64,000 nt of DNA from Campylobacter cuniculorum DSM 23162 = LMG 24588 (GCF_002104335.1 NZ_CP020867.1:620001-684000), one strand, 5' to 3'; shown: positions 32,727-43,330, counted from the stretch's first letter. The notes: generated from the letters alone by a model not told the origin. A program made the numbers and translations.

Positions 32727-35074
32727 TCTTTAATCCTTAAAGCATTTAAAATCACCATTATACTACTTAAAGACATAGATAAAGCTGCGATGAGGGGATT
32801 GATAAGCCCTAAAAAAGCTAAAGGTATGGTTAAAGCATTGTATGTTATAGAAAGTGCTAAATTTTGTTTGATGATTTTATAGGTATTTTTAGAAAGACTC
32901 AAGGCTTTTTGTAAAGAATCAAGGTCGTTTTTTAAAAGCAAAATATCACTGCTTTCAATCGCTAAATCACTGCCTTCTTTAAGTGTGATTGACACAGCTG
33001 CATAATTTAAAGCCAAAGCGTCATTAACCCCGTCTCCTACGAATAAAACCTTATGTTTTTGACTTAAATTTTCAATCATTTGCATTTTATCTTCAGGCAG
33101 ACAAGAAGCCTTAAATTCATTGATACCAAGCTCATGGGCAATTTTTTGCACGGCTGAGTTATTATCCCCGCTTAAAATCATCGTGCGAATTTTTTTTTCT
33201 TTTAAATAAGCTACAAGTTCTTTTGCCCCTTTTCTCAATACGCTTTGAAATTCAAAAAAAGCCAAAATTTCACCTCCTTTAGCAAAGATAAAATGAGAAT
33301 TTTCAAATTCCTTGCTTTGAATATGATGTTCCTCTAAAAATTGAGAGCTTCCCCCTAAAAATAAAATTCCATTTAAATAAGCTTTTAAGCCTCTTGCTTG
33401 GATATTGCTTAGCTCTTTAAAATCCAAATTTTCATCTTTTGCCCCTTTTTGCTCTAAAAATAAAGCCACATTTTTAGATAAAGGGTGGTTTGAAAGCTTG
33501 ACAAAATTGTAAAGTTCATTGATGTTTAAATGAGGATTGAGATAAAATTCCTTAATATTAAGTTTTGATTGTGTTAAAACTCCTGTTTTATCAAAAACTG
33601 CAATATCGCATTTGCTTAAATCTTCAATCACACTTGAGCTTTTAAAAAGTATGCTTTGTTTTAAAGCCCTAGAAAGGGCGATGAGATTGCTGACCGGTGT
33701 TGCAAGGGCTAAGGCACAAGGACAAGCGATGATTAAGACAGAAATTGCGTTGATTAAAGAACTTTCCACACTTGCATGTTTAAAGAAAAACCAAAAACAA
33801 AAACAAAGCAAGGCAAGGCTTAGGATTGTCCGCGAAAAATAAGCACTGATTTGACTGACTAAGCTTTCAAGTTTAGCTTTTTTAGAATGGGCAAATTCTA
33901 AAAGTTTGATGATTTGAGAAAGTTTTGAATCTGTATAAAGCTTTGTAGCAAGGTATTCTACGCTACCATCAAGCACAATACAAGCAGAATTGAGTTCATC
34001 ACCTTTTTGGATAAGCTTTGGCTCGTTTTCCCCATTTAAAGATGAAGTATCCACGCTTGCTTCACCTTTTTCACAAATTCCATCGATGAGAATTTTATCT
34101 CCGCTTTTAAGCAAAATCAAGTCCCCAACTGCAACCTTTTGCACTTCTTTAGGTGAAAATTTTTCTCCATCATAAACTAAAATTTCGTTTTGCAAAAAAT
34201 CATTTAAACCATCTATGGTATCCAAAGCCCTTTTTTTGCTAAAAACTTCAAGATATTTGCCGATGAAAACAAAACAAATAATCATCGCCACAGAATCAAA
34301 ATAAACCTCACCGAGCCTTGAAAACATAGCCCAAATCGAATACAAAAAAGCCAAAGTTGCACCGCTAATGACTAAAGTGTCCATGTTAAGACTCTTATGT
34401 TTTGCCGCTAAAAATGCACTCTTATAAAAACTCGAACCCGTATAAAAAAGCACAGGAGAGCAAAGTATAAATTCAGCAAAATTTAAAATATCCTTAATAT
34501 CGCTTTGCATACCGCTAAAAAATCCTGCGTATTTTGCTACTGCCACCCACATAATATTCATCACACAAGCGATTGCAACGACAAGCTTAGAGTAAAATTC
34601 TCTTTTTGTCATATCTGCTTTTTTTTGTGCTTTAGTGGGATCATAAGCACTTGCTTTATAACCTATGCTTTGTATTAAGGTTAAAATTTGCTTAAGGGTG
34701 ATGGAATTTTCATCAAAGACTATTCTTGCTTTGTGTGTAAGATGATTAATATCAAGCTCTAAAATGCCTTTTTGTTTGATAAGAATTTTTTCATTCAGCC
34801 AAATACAAGCTGCACATTCTATGCCATGTATCATAAGATAAATTTCACTCAAACCCTCTTTGTTTTTATGTATAAATTCATCGTAATTTCTGCTCTCTTG
34901 ATTTAAATTTACGGGATTTAAACTGACATTTCCTAATTTTTCATAAAATTCACTCAAATCATTTTCGTTTAAAATTCTATAAACGCTTTGACAACCCTTA
35001 CAGCAAAAAAAATTGCCTTTTTCTTCTATCATTTGTTCTTTTTTAAAATTTAATCTACAATGTGTGCATCTCAT
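32723..35074 (-). CDS. ccoI: Copper P1B-type ATPase for cbb3 oxidase assembly
   Basis: 783 residues. The N-terminus has a Cys-rich metal domain (CTHC...CCKGC) as in CcoI/FixI, then an HMA domain with CAAC. Eight spans follow; CPCALALATP is the copper site in span 6, DKTG the phosphorylation site, and GDGVNDALAL the hinge. It exports Cu(I) to the periplasm for the oxidase. The ATG at 35074 is chosen; an upstream TTG at 35080 would add two residues. Operon ccoI-ccoS. C. jejuni has the same pair next to rho, from memory. Confidence 0.92.
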   Translation of the reverse strand: MRCTHCRLNFKKEQMIEEKGNFFCCKGCQSVYRILNENDLSEFYEKLGNVSLNPVNLNQESRNYDEFIHKNKEGLSEIYLMIHGIECAACIWLNEKILIKQKGILELDINHLTHKARIVFDENSITLKQILTLIQSIGYKASAYDPTKAQKKADMTKREFYSKLVVAIACVMNIMWVAVAKYAGFFSGMQSDIKDILNFAEFILCSPVLFYTGSSFYKSAFLAAKHKSLNMDTLVISGATLAFLYSIWAMFSRLGEVYFDSVAMIICFVFIGKYLEVFSKKRALDTIDGLNDFLQNEILVYDGEKFSPKEVQKVAVGDLILLKSGDKILIDGICEKGEASVDTSSLNGENEPKLIQKGDELNSACIVLDGSVEYLATKLYTDSKLSQIIKLLEFAHSKKAKLESLVSQISAYFSRTILSLALLCFCFWFFFKHASVESSLINAISVLIIACPCALALATPVSNLIALSRALKQSILFKSSSVIEDLSKCDIAVFDKTGVLTQSKLNIKEFYLNPHLNINELYNFVKLSNHPLSKNVALFLEQKGAKDENLDFKELSNIQARGLKAYLNGILFLGGSSQFLEEHHIQSKEFENSHFIFAKGGEILAFFEFQSVLRKGAKELVAYLKEKKIRTMILSGDNNSAVQKIAHELGINEFKASCLPEDKMQMIENLSQKHKVLFVGDGVNDALALNYAAVSITLKEGSDLAIESSDILLLKNDLDSLQKALSLSKNTYKIIKQNLALSITYNALTIPLAFLGLINPLIAALSMSLSSIMVILNALRIKE

Positions 35075-35189
35075 AATCAATCTTTAAATAAATTTTTTTT
35101 ATAATTATAAACAAATTTGACAAAAAGTGTATTTTTTTATTAAAATCATCTTTTTAAATTCTAAAAATCTAATTTTCTCCTGAGGTCTT
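35075..35189. promoter_or_regulatory. Divergent promoter region ccoI / rho
   Basis: Overlapping -10 boxes: TATAAT on + (35100-35105) for rho and TATAAT on - (35104-35109) for ccoI. The rho leader would be about 80 bases. Rho often controls its own leader, which fits the length; no proof here. Confidence 0.4.
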
Positions 35190-36482
35190 ATGGAAAAAAA
35201 ACAACATCAAAGAACCCACATTCCTGTGGAAGGTTACAAAATTGAAAATTTAAAATTGCTTGATTTAGAAAGCTTGATTGCAATTGCTCTTGAATGCGAG
35301 ATAGAAAATCCTAGAGAATTTCGTCGCCAAGAGTTAATCTTTGAAATTCTAAAAGCTCAAACCAAAAAGGGTGGATTCATACTTTTTACGGGTATTTTAG
35401 AAATTTCAAGCGAGGGTTATGGTTTTTTAAGAGGTATGGACGGGGATTTAAGCGATAGCATTAATGATGCTTATGTTTCAAATTCTCAAATTCGTAAATT
35501 TGCTCTAAGGGTTGGAGATATAGTTACCGGACAAGTTAGGGAGCCAAAGGACCAAGAAAAATATTATGCCTTGCTTAAAATTGAAGCGGTTAATTATCTG
35601 CCTTTGCAAGAAGCTAAAGAAAGACCGCTTTTTGATAATCTTACGCCGATTTTTCCTACTGAAAAAATCAAGCTTGAATATGATGCGATGAAATTAACGG
35701 GTAGGGTTTTAGACCTTTTTACACCTATTGGTAAGGGGCAAAGAGGGCTTATCGTTGCTCCTCCAAGAACGGGTAAAACTGAATTGATGAAAGAACTTGC
35801 TGCCGCGATTGCTAAAAATCATCCCGAAATGCATCTTATCGTGCTTTTAGTCGATGAAAGACCTGAAGAGGTTACAGATATGCAAAGATGTGTTAAAGGC
35901 GAGGTTTTTAGCTCCACTTTTGATTTACCGGCTTATAATCATGTAAGAGTTGCTGAACTTGTGATAGAAAAAGCCAAAAGAATGGTAGAAACGGGAAAAG
36001 ATGTTATCATTTTGCTTGATAGCATTACAAGACTTGCAAGGGCTTATAATACCGCTACTCCAAGCTCTGGAAAGGTTTTAAGTGGTGGAGTGGATGCTAA
36101 TGCACTCCATAAGCCCAAAAGATTTTTTGGAGCTGCTCGAAATATAGAAAAAGGAGGCTCTCTTACCATAGTTGCAACTGCTCTTATTGATACGGGTTCA
36201 AGAATGGATGATGTGATTTTTGAGGAATTTAAGGGCACAGGAAATAGCGAGATTATCCTTGATAGAAATATATCAGATAGGAGAATTTATCCAGCAATTA
36301 ATATCATAAAATCAGGCACAAGAAAAGAAGAGCTTTTACAAAATCCAGCAAATTTGCAAAAAATTTGGGCTATAAGGTCTGCAATCTCGCAGATGGACGA
36401 TGTGGAAGCCTTGAAATTTTTGTATTCTAAAATGCTTAAAACCAAAGATAATATCGAGCTTTTATCGATTATGAATGAGTAA
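35190..36482 (+). CDS. rho: Transcription termination factor Rho
   Basis: 430 residues. Hexameric RNA helicase. RNA-binding cold-shock domain with EGYGFLR; Walker [20 protein letters not shown], Walker [17 protein letters not shown], and the Q/R loops with [20 protein letters not shown]. The N-terminal extension is short, as in compact Rho proteins. Ribosome site TGAGGTC before ATG. dnaX starts two bases after its stop, so they form an operon. Confidence 0.97.
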   Translation: MEKKQHQRTHIPVEGYKIENLKLLDLESLIAIALECEIENPREFRRQELIFEILKAQTKKGGFILFTGILEISSEGYGFLRGMDGDLSDSINDAYVSNSQIRKFALRVGDIVTGQVREPKDQEKYYALLKIEAVNYLPLQEAKERPLFDNLTPIFPTEKIKLEYDAMKLTGRVLDLFTPIGKGQRGLIVAPPRTGKTELMKELAAAIAKNHPEMHLIVLLVDERPEEVTDMQRCVKGEVFSSTFDLPAYNHVRVAELVIEKAKRMVETGKDVIILLDSITRLARAYNTATPSSGKVLSGGVDANALHKPKRFFGAARNIEKGGSLTIVATALIDTGSRMDDVIFEEFKGTGNSEIILDRNISDRRIYPAINIIKSGTRKEELLQNPANLQKIWAIRSAISQMDDVEALKFLYSKMLKTKDNIELLSIMNE

Positions 36483-36484
36483 AA

Positions 36485-37984
36485 ATGTTTAGAGCCTTAG
36501 CGATAAAATACAGACCTAAAACCTTCGATGAACTTGTTGGACAAAAAACCATAAGCACAAGTTTAAAATATGCTCTAAATTCTAAAAGACTTGCACATGC
36601 TTATCTTTTTTCGGGACTTCGCGGGAGTGGAAAAACTTCGAGTGCAAGAATTTTTTCACGTTCTTTAGTCTGTGAAAAAGGACCAAGCGATACACCTTGT
36701 TTGAGTTGCAAACAATGTCTTGCTTCTTTGGAAGGCACTCATATGGATATTATCGAAATGGATGCAGCAAGCAATAGGGGGCTTGAAGACATACAAGCTT
36801 TAATCGAGCAAACCAAATATGCCCCGTCTATGGCACGATTTAAAATTTTTATTATCGATGAAGTGCATATGCTCACCCCGCAAGCGGCTAATGCCCTTTT
36901 GAAAACTCTTGAAGAGCCTCCAGATTATGTTAAATTTATCCTTGCAACGACAGACCCTTTAAAGCTACCAGCAACCGTGCTTTCACGTACTCAACATTTT
37001 CGTTTTAAGCAAATTTCTCAAGGTGAAATTTTAAGTCATCTTAAAAAAATTTTAATTAAAGAAAATGTGGAATTTGAAGAGGAGGCTTTAAAATTCATTG
37101 CCAGAAGTGGAAATGGTTCTTTAAGGGATACCTTAACCTTGTTAGACCAAGCCATTATTTTTTGTCAAAACCATATCAGCACTGCAAAAATCACCGATAT
37201 GTTAGGCTTTTTAGATCCTTTTAAAATCAAGGAATTTTATACTGCTATCTTACAAAAAGATAGAGAAAGGGTCTTTAGTTTTTTAGAAGAACTTCAAGAC
37301 TATGAAGCTTCAAGTGTTATCGATGAAATGCTTTTTTATCTTAAAGAGAGCTTTTTTGCAAGAAGCAATGAATTTTCAACTCTGATTTATGAAAGATTTT
37401 TTAGAATACTTTCAAGAGCTAAAAATATGCTTTGTGATGATGATAGTTTCACGCTTTGCGTTATGACTTTTATGATGATGGAGGCGAGTCATCTTAAGGA
37501 AATTGACACTCAAATCAATGAAATTCAAAATACTCCAACAATTCAAAAACAAAGCCCTAAAATTCCTATAAATTCAACGATACAAAAAACAAGTCAAAAT
37601 GCTTATGAGCTTTTGCTTGAACTTATTTATGATAGGGATTATGATTTGGGAGAATGTTTTGAAAAATTTACGCAATTTGTCAATTTTGAAAATCAAATTT
37701 TAACAATCCATTCAAACGCACAGGGGCAAGAACGTGATATGCTCAATAAAAATTTTAAGCTCATTGTAGAACTTTTCAAAACTAAATTTGGAAACGATGC
37801 AAAAATTGAGGTTAAAAAGCAGATTGAGATTGATGAAAGTAAGTTAAATTCAATCAAAAAAGACGGGGATTTTAAAAATAAAATTGATTTTTTAAAAAAC
37901 AATTCTAAGCCTTACAATGAAGATGAAGAGAAACTTCAAGCTTTAGAAGAATGTTTTGGAAAACCTATAGAACAACATTTATGA
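36485..37984 (+). CDS. dnaX: DNA polymerase III subunit tau/gamma
   Basis: 499 residues. AAA+ clamp loader: Walker A GLRGSGKTSSARIF, zinc module with CEKGPSDTPCLSCKQC, Walker B IIDEVHML, sensor 1 ATTDP. Domain III ends near residue 350; the remaining tail is long, charged and less conserved, as in tau. No obvious programmed frameshift site was found by eye. Lies two bases behind rho. Confidence 0.93.
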   Translation: MFRALAIKYRPKTFDELVGQKTISTSLKYALNSKRLAHAYLFSGLRGSGKTSSARIFSRSLVCEKGPSDTPCLSCKQCLASLEGTHMDIIEMDAASNRGLEDIQALIEQTKYAPSMARFKIFIIDEVHMLTPQAANALLKTLEEPPDYVKFILATTDPLKLPATVLSRTQHFRFKQISQGEILSHLKKILIKENVEFEEEALKFIARSGNGSLRDTLTLLDQAIIFCQNHISTAKITDMLGFLDPFKIKEFYTAILQKDRERVFSFLEELQDYEASSVIDEMLFYLKESFFARSNEFSTLIYERFFRILSRAKNMLCDDDSFTLCVMTFMMMEASHLKEIDTQINEIQNTPTIQKQSPKIPINSTIQKTSQNAYELLLELIYDRDYDLGECFEKFTQFVNFENQILTIHSNAQGQERDMLNKNFKLIVELFKTKFGNDAKIEVKKQIEIDESKLNSIKKDGDFKNKIDFLKNNSKPYNEDEEKLQALEECFGKPIEQHL

Positions 37985-38129
37985 GTTTTTTAAATTTTTA
38001 ATTGACTTATACAGCAATAAAATATTTTTTTTAAAAGTTTTAAATTTTTAACTCATTGTTTAAAAAATAAAAATTTTTAAAAGCTAAAGAATATAGGTAG
38101 ATAATAAAATATTTTTAAGAAAAATTGAG

Positions 38130-38135
38130 TATAAT
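38130..38135 (+). promoter_or_regulatory. -10 box for tRNA-Met
   Basis: TATAAT preceded by TTGAG, ending 19 bases before the tRNA gene. Confidence 0.55.
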
Positions 38136-38154
38136 ATAATCTTTAATTTTTAAT

Positions 38155-38231
38155 GGATTCATAGCTCAGTTGGTTAGAGCAACCGGCTCATAACCGGTTG
38201 GTCGCAGGTTCAAGTCCTGCTGAATCCACCA
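38155..38231 (+). tRNA. tRNA-Met (anticodon CAU; elongator or Ile2 type)
   Basis: A 77-base cloverleaf: GGATTCA/TGAATCC acceptor stem, anticodon CAT in ACCGG/CCGGT stem, T-loop GTTCAAGTC, encoded CCA. The initiator hallmark of three GC pairs at the anticodon stem and an unpaired first base are absent, so it is not fMet. Whether C34 is lysidine-modified (Ile) cannot be read from the gene. Confidence 0.9.
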
Positions 38232-38379
38232 TATTCTTTTAAATTTCTTAGTTTCTCATCTGCAAAATGTTTTTTAATGAATGTTTATTTTTTACTTAAG
38301 ATTTTTTTAGTAATAATATATTTATTTATCAAGAAAATATTAATTTCTCTTGATAAAATTTATATTTTAGTTTAATTTT

Positions 38380-39912
38380 TTAAAAAGCAAAATCAAAGAT
38401 TACAAATACAAGAGCTGACATTATCCCAGCTGCTGGCAGAGTGATAATCCATGCTAAACCGATAGGCTTCATTGTTTGCCAATTTGCATTGCGATTATAA
38501 ACACCTATGCCTAAAACTGCACCGATTAAAATATGTGTTGAGCTTACAGGAATTCCAAGCCAAGTTGCAACTAAAATCACTAAGCTTGCCCCAAGTTCAG
38601 CACTAAATCCTGTTGTAGGTCGAATTTCTGCAAGTTTTGAACCTACAGTGCCGATAACTTCTTTGCCCAAAAACCAAAGTCCTACAACTAAGGCTACACC
38701 AAACATAGCCATTACAGCAAAAGGAACGGGCGAACTTTCATTGATTGCATTGCTTCTTAAAGTATCTAAAATTCCTGCAAAAGGACCTACAGCGTTAGCA
38801 ATATCATTTGCTCCGTGTGAAAATGCAAAACTTGAAGCAGTAAAGATTTGAAACCAAGAAAAAAGTCTGTCTGCTGTTTTATCAAGTTCAGTTTTTCTAA
38901 CGATTTTAACAATGGCAAAAGTTGTTACATAACCTATAGAACCTAAAATTGCAACAATCCATAAACTTTGTAAAATGCCCAGAGTATTAATATTATTAAG
39001 TCCTTTGAATAAAAACATTGCAGCGATAGCCATAGCACCTATACAAGCAAGCACAGGCATATGAATTCTAAAAACTGAAAAAATATCAATATTTTTTTCT
39101 TTTTCTCTAAATTCTTTGAGCTTGTTTTTATAAAAACTTTCTTCTTTTTCTTTATCATCTAAATCATCCAAAACGATAGCACTTAGCTCCTTAACTTGTT
39201 CTTCTAAGGGTTTTGCTTTAAGATTTGAAAAATACCCTTCTTTAAATTTTTTTCTGTCTTTTTTAATATCTTTAACTTGTTTATTTAGAATTTTAGAAGG
39301 CTTTAATATCTTTTTGTCAATATAAGCATAAATAATATAAGCAACCACTCCGCCTAAAACAGGAGAAATCACCCAGCTTACGGCAATTTTTAAAATTTCA
39401 CCCCATTTAACCATAGAAAGAGCTTCGCCTCCGCCAAAATTTAAAAAGCCCATCATAACACTCGCACCGACTATACCCCCTACTATACTATGTGTGGTCG
39501 AAACAGGTAAGCCTTTTTTTGTCGCGATAAAAATCCAAAGCCCAGAGCTTAAAAGAGAAGAAATCATTATAATGACAAAAAATATAGGTTCAAGATTGTC
39601 TTTTGGAAAATTCACTATACCACTACGAATGGTTTTGGTTACTTCCCCTCCAGCGAAGATTGCACCACTAAGTTCAAAAAGTGCAGCAATAATCAAGGCT
39701 TGTTTAATCGTAAGAGTCTTTGCCCCAACACTTGTTCCAAAAGAGTTAGCCACATCATTTCCACCGATATTGAAAGCCATAAAGATTCCAAATATAGATG
39801 CGAGTATGAAAAGGATGAGATGGTATTGAGGGATATAATTAAATCCCCAAATCATAAAAGCAAGAGTGCTTATAGTAAAAATACTGAACGCAAGAAGATT
39901 GTCTTTTTTCAT
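38380..39912 (-). CDS. pit: Inorganic phosphate transporter, Pit family
   Basis: 510 residues, about 10-11 spans with a large cytoplasmic loop (about residues 195-280, charged). Both PiT repeats are present: GIFMAFNIGGNDVANSFGTSVG near the N-terminus and SFAFSHGANDIANAVGPFAG in the C-terminal half, plus GLPVSTTHSIVGGIVG and GIPVSSTHILIGAVLG. It imports phosphate with protons or sodium. Single gene on the minus strand with GGAATTTCACCC-type upstream sequence and no neighbour partner. Confidence 0.93.
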   Translation of the reverse strand: MKKDNLLAFSIFTISTLAFMIWGFNYIPQYHLILFILASIFGIFMAFNIGGNDVANSFGTSVGAKTLTIKQALIIAALFELSGAIFAGGEVTKTIRSGIVNFPKDNLEPIFFVIIMISSLLSSGLWIFIATKKGLPVSTTHSIVGGIVGASVMMGFLNFGGGEALSMVKWGEILKIAVSWVISPVLGGVVAYIIYAYIDKKILKPSKILNKQVKDIKKDRKKFKEGYFSNLKAKPLEEQVKELSAIVLDDLDDKEKEESFYKNKLKEFREKEKNIDIFSVFRIHMPVLACIGAMAIAAMFLFKGLNNINTLGILQSLWIVAILGSIGYVTTFAIVKIVRKTELDKTADRLFSWFQIFTASSFAFSHGANDIANAVGPFAGILDTLRSNAINESSPVPFAVMAMFGVALVVGLWFLGKEVIGTVGSKLAEIRPTTGFSAELGASLVILVATWLGIPVSSTHILIGAVLGIGVYNRNANWQTMKPIGLAWIITLPAAGIMSALVFVIFDFAF

Positions 39913-40109
39913 AGGGTGAAATTCCTTAATTTAATTTATGTCTTGAAAATAAAACGGATTTATTATAATTGTTTTAACTTAAATGGTTATTAAAAAAATT
40001 CTAATAAAGTAAATCAAAATTAAATTTTATCATTAATAATTTGTTTATATTTAAAGATTTTTAAATATAAAATAATCAAACAGATTGAACCTAAATTAAA
40101 CAAAGAAAT

Positions 40110-40772
40110 TCATTGTAAAAAATCATAGTTGTTTTGAATATCTTTTCTAAAAAGCTGCTTTGAAAAATTTTCATTAAAATTGAAATCAAAACCAAACAGA
40201 ACAGAATTTGAATCGATATTTTCGTTAAAATTTTTATGATTGAGATTGATACTAAAGGCATTTCCGTAAGGTTTATAAGAAAAACCATAATTTTCCCCTT
40301 GATTATCTTTACTAAGGTCAAAATTAAGGTTTAAAACCATAAATCCTAAGCTTTGTTGCAAATCGTTTTCATCATTTTGTGTGTATTGTGTGTAAGCTTT
40401 GAAATAATCTTTATAAATCAATTCGCTCCTTAGATTAGGATTAAAATTTTTTCCATTGATAGAGCTGTGAAATCCTAGAGAAAAATTATCCTTTTTATAA
40501 TGATAGATTAGAGCACTTTGATATTCTTGATTGTTATTATTGAGTGTGCTTTGTTTTTGAAAAAATAAAAAATTCGATTTGTTTTCATAGAGTGGAGTTA
40601 AATTATCAATGCTAAGATTATTTGCATTAGGGTCTGATTTTAGCAGTGTTTTACCGAATTCGTTATTGTATTCTTTTTCTGAATTTTGCTCACTTTGATT
40701 TTTGAGCATTTTTTCAAAATCATTTGCATTTAAACAAAGTAAAATAAATATTATACAAAATATTGTTCGCAT
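40110..40772 (-). CDS. Small exported protein, unknown function
   Basis: 220 residues. Signal peptide MRTIFCIIFILLCLNA (16 residues). The mature part is Asn-rich with alternating polar/aromatic patterns (FSLGFHSSINGKNF, NYGFSYKPYGNAFS), suggesting beta strands of an outer-membrane or periplasmic protein; this is inference. Good ribosome site AAGGATAAAA. C. jejuni has an exported protein of unknown role between its dicarboxylate transporter and phosphate permease genes, consistent with position. Confidence 0.7.
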   Translation of the reverse strand: MRTIFCIIFILLCLNANDFEKMLKNQSEQNSEKEYNNEFGKTLLKSDPNANNLSIDNLTPLYENKSNFLFFQKQSTLNNNNQEYQSALIYHYKKDNFSLGFHSSINGKNFNPNLRSELIYKDYFKAYTQYTQNDENDLQQSLGFMVLNLNFDLSKDNQGENYGFSYKPYGNAFSINLNHKNFNENIDSNSVLFGFDFNFNENFSKQLFRKDIQNNYDFLQ

Positions 40773-40910
40773 TTTTATCCTTATTTTTTAGCATTATACA
40801 AATTTAGGTTTTACGAAAAACAAATTTTTTTAAAAAAAATCATATTTTTCAATATTATGACATAACCTGTCGTTCGCTTTGTATATATTTATTTAATTAT
40901 TTTAAAACAA

Positions 40911-40990
40911 AGGAGAAAAAATGAAAAAATTATTTTTATATTAGTTGTTACCTTAGATTTTATGATTGAAAGTTTTACATTAAGCTTTGT
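40911..40990 (+). pseudogene. Remnant of a signal-peptide gene start
   Basis: A perfect AAGGAGAAAAA and ATG (40921) lead to MKKLFLY and a stop. One frame over, the sequence continues as a hydrophobic stretch (ILVVTLDFMIESF). It looks like the frameshifted start of an exported protein gene, with the rest lost. Confidence 0.4.
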
Positions 40991-40999
40991 ATCCGTTTA

Positions 41000-41655
41000 G
41001 CACAAATTTTAATGCGTTTAAATAATGCATAATGCTTAAATTTAAAAGAATTAGCCGATGAATTCGGTGTTGATGAACGCACGATACAAAGGGATTTAAA
41101 TGAAAGACTCGCATTTATGCCTATAAATAAAGAAAATGGTGGATGTTTTTAGAGGGTTTTGCTTTAGGAAAATTGAGTTTTAAAGATATTCAAAATTTTT
41201 CTAATTTAAGCGGAGTTAGAGAGCTTTATTCTAAATTAGATTCAAGTTTTATCACGGATTTGTTAAGCACAAAAATTAATGGAATTTTAATAGTGTGAAA
41301 TCAAGGCTATGAAAATGTGGATTATAGAGACTTTAAGCTTGTAAGTTTAGCGATTTTAAGTAAAAAATTCTTTATTTTGGTTATAAAAAATACCGCGTTG
41401 TATCAAGCCCTATAAACTTGTAAGCAATAATGAAATTTGGTATGTTTTGGCTGATGAAAAGGATATGCTTAAAAATTTCACCCTTTCTAAAATTTAAAAC
41501 TTAGCGATGAAAATTTTTCATCGTTGCGGTTGAAATTTCTTAATGAAATTTTAAATATCATAAAACAATGGATACCTTATATAAAAATTCTTTCTCCAAA
41601 ATACTTGCAAATCAAACTTAATGAACTTTTAAAGCAATATTTGGAAAATGATTAA
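41000..41655 (+). pseudogene. Decayed WYL/HTH-type transcriptional regulator
   Basis: Conceptual translation across several frameshifts and stops gives a coherent regulator. A helix-turn-helix (LKELADEFGVDERTIQRDLN) comes first, then FLEGFALGKLSFKDIQNFSN and LYSKLDSSFI. Next are a WYL-like core (NNEIWYVLADEKDMLKNFTL) and a C-terminal segment ending YLQIKLNELLKQYLEND. At least four disruptions are visible (near 41028, 41150, 41297, 41410). The gene is dead, but recent enough that most of the protein can be read. Confidence 0.75.
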
Positions 41656-41671
41656 AAAATTTTAATCATTT
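41646..41671. terminator. Palindrome between the WYL remnant and the symporter
   Basis: AAATGATTAAAA (41646-41657) and TTTTAATCATTT (41660-41671) form a perfect 12-bp stem that overlaps the ends of both genes. A possible bidirectional terminator, though stems of this AT content are weak. Confidence 0.45.
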
Positions 41672-43058
41672 AAGACATTCCAGCATGACGAAATTTATCG
41701 GGATTGTCAATAGCATAGCGGAATTTATCCCAGTCAATTTGCTTATCCCAAATCGCTACAATAAGGGCTGCAACGCTATTACCGCACAAATTTCCCACAG
41801 CTCTCATTTCTGACATAAATTTATCAACACCGAGTAAAATTCCTATTGCCGCAACAGGTAAAATTTCAGCTAAAGTCGCACCTGCTCCATTATTTGCTTC
41901 TGCAATTTGCATTCCGCCTAAAGCACTTAGTGTGCTTCCAAGCACGATAAAACCAGAACCTGTAACACCCACAGCTCCTTTAGAAGCTATCATTAAGACA
42001 ATTAAAATGCTCATTTCATGTGCTAAAGAAAGATTTACATTAAAGGCTTGTGCTAAAAAGATAAGGCTCATTGCAAGATAAATATTTGTGCAATCAAGAT
42101 TGAAACTATAGCCTGTCGGTAAAACAAGTCCCACCGTTGCCTTTGAAAGACCAGCTTTTTCAAGTTTTCTCATCAAAGGTGCAAGTGCGGCTTCACTTGA
42201 GCTTGTTGCAAAGACTATTAAAACTTCTCTTGCAATAAAACGCATAAATTTAAAGATATTGACTTTTGCAAAATGACAAATAATGCCTAAAATTCCAAAA
42301 ATAAAAATCAAACAAGAAAGAAGCATAACGATAAGCAAATAACCAAGATTAATAAGCGTTGTAAGTCCATATTGTGCAATCAAAACAGCCATAGCTGAAA
42401 AAGCAGCAACAGGTGAAAAATACATTATAATCTGTAAAATTTTAAAGATGAAATTTTGCACCACTTCTAAAACACTTCGTATGCTTTTTTTATCGTTAGT
42501 TTTCATCAAAGAAACGATTAAAGCAGTAACGATGGCAATGACTAAAACTTGCAAAGTTTTTCCTTCCGTAAAAGGACTTATAATATCCCTTGGAATGGCA
42601 TCGTGAAGAATATGCATAATTTCGGAAGTTGGACTTATTTCTGTAGTTTGAGAGATATATTTTTCTACATTTTTAATATCAACTTTACTTGCATCTAAAT
42701 TCATACCAGAACCGGGTCGCATTACATTTGCCATAAAAATACCGATAGCCAGAGCAAATGTGCTAACAATTTCAAAATAAACCACAGCTTTAATGCCTAT
42801 ACTCCCTAGTTTTTTAAGACTTTCAAGGCTTATAATGCCAAGAACTATAGTAACGAAAATAATAGGACCGATTAGAATTTTTAAAGCCTTGATAAAATAA
42901 TCGATTCCGGGCTTACTAGCAATTGCTAAATCTTTATCTATATATCCTAAAGTAATTCCAGCAATAATGCCAATTATGACCCAAAAACCAAGACTTTTAA
43001 GAATACGTTTTAAAAGTGGAGGTTTTTTATCGGCTAAAGTTTGACTTAAAGTTTCCAA
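41670..43058 (-). CDS. Dicarboxylate:cation symporter (DAACS family)
   Basis: 462 residues. Spans and motifs of the glutamate/dicarboxylate symporter fold: ATSSSEAALAPLMRKLEKAG (serine-rich hairpin), GYSFNLDCTNIYLAMSLIF, and SKGAVGVTGSGFIVLGSTL. It probably imports C4-dicarboxylates or aspartate; DctA-like by position next to cet genes in C. jejuni. The start is TTG 43058, six bases after AAGGAG. The ATG at 43082 has no ribosome site and would place that site inside the gene. Confidence 0.85.
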   Translation of the reverse strand: METLSQTLADKKPPLLKRILKSLGFWVIIGIIAGITLGYIDKDLAIASKPGIDYFIKALKILIGPIIFVTIVLGIISLESLKKLGSIGIKAVVYFEIVSTFALAIGIFMANVMRPGSGMNLDASKVDIKNVEKYISQTTEISPTSEIMHILHDAIPRDIISPFTEGKTLQVLVIAIVTALIVSLMKTNDKKSIRSVLEVVQNFIFKILQIIMYFSPVAAFSAMAVLIAQYGLTTLINLGYLLIVMLLSCLIFIFGILGIICHFAKVNIFKFMRFIAREVLIVFATSSSEAALAPLMRKLEKAGLSKATVGLVLPTGYSFNLDCTNIYLAMSLIFLAQAFNVNLSLAHEMSILIVLMIASKGAVGVTGSGFIVLGSTLSALGGMQIAEANNGAGATLAEILPVAAIGILLGVDKFMSEMRAVGNLCGNSVAALIVAIWDKQIDWDKFRYAIDNPDKFRHAGMS

Positions 43059-43284
43059 AGATATCTCCTTAAAAAACAGCATAAATTACAATGAAATCAG
43101 TGCATTGCAATCACTATATTTTGTTTTTAAATTTTTTAAAATTATAATAGAATTTTGATATAAGTGTTATAAATTTTCTTAAAAAAATAAAAATTGTCAA
43201 AAAATTATGTTTAAAAAGTATTAAAATTTCATTACAATAATCAAACTACATTTAAATTTGTTTAATTTTTAAGATAATTTAATG

Positions 43285-43290
43285 TATAAT
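43285..43290 (+). promoter_or_regulatory. -10 box of cetB-cetA
   Basis: TATAAT preceded by AATG, 41 bases before the cetB start codon. Confidence 0.55.
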
Positions 43291-43330
43291 TTAAGACAAT
43301 ATAAATCAAAATTTAAGGATAGCTATAAAT

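Noticed and set aside
38507-39993. Plus-strand openings opposite the phosphate transporter
   Set aside because: Antisense shadows of a conserved membrane protein gene; no initiation signals.
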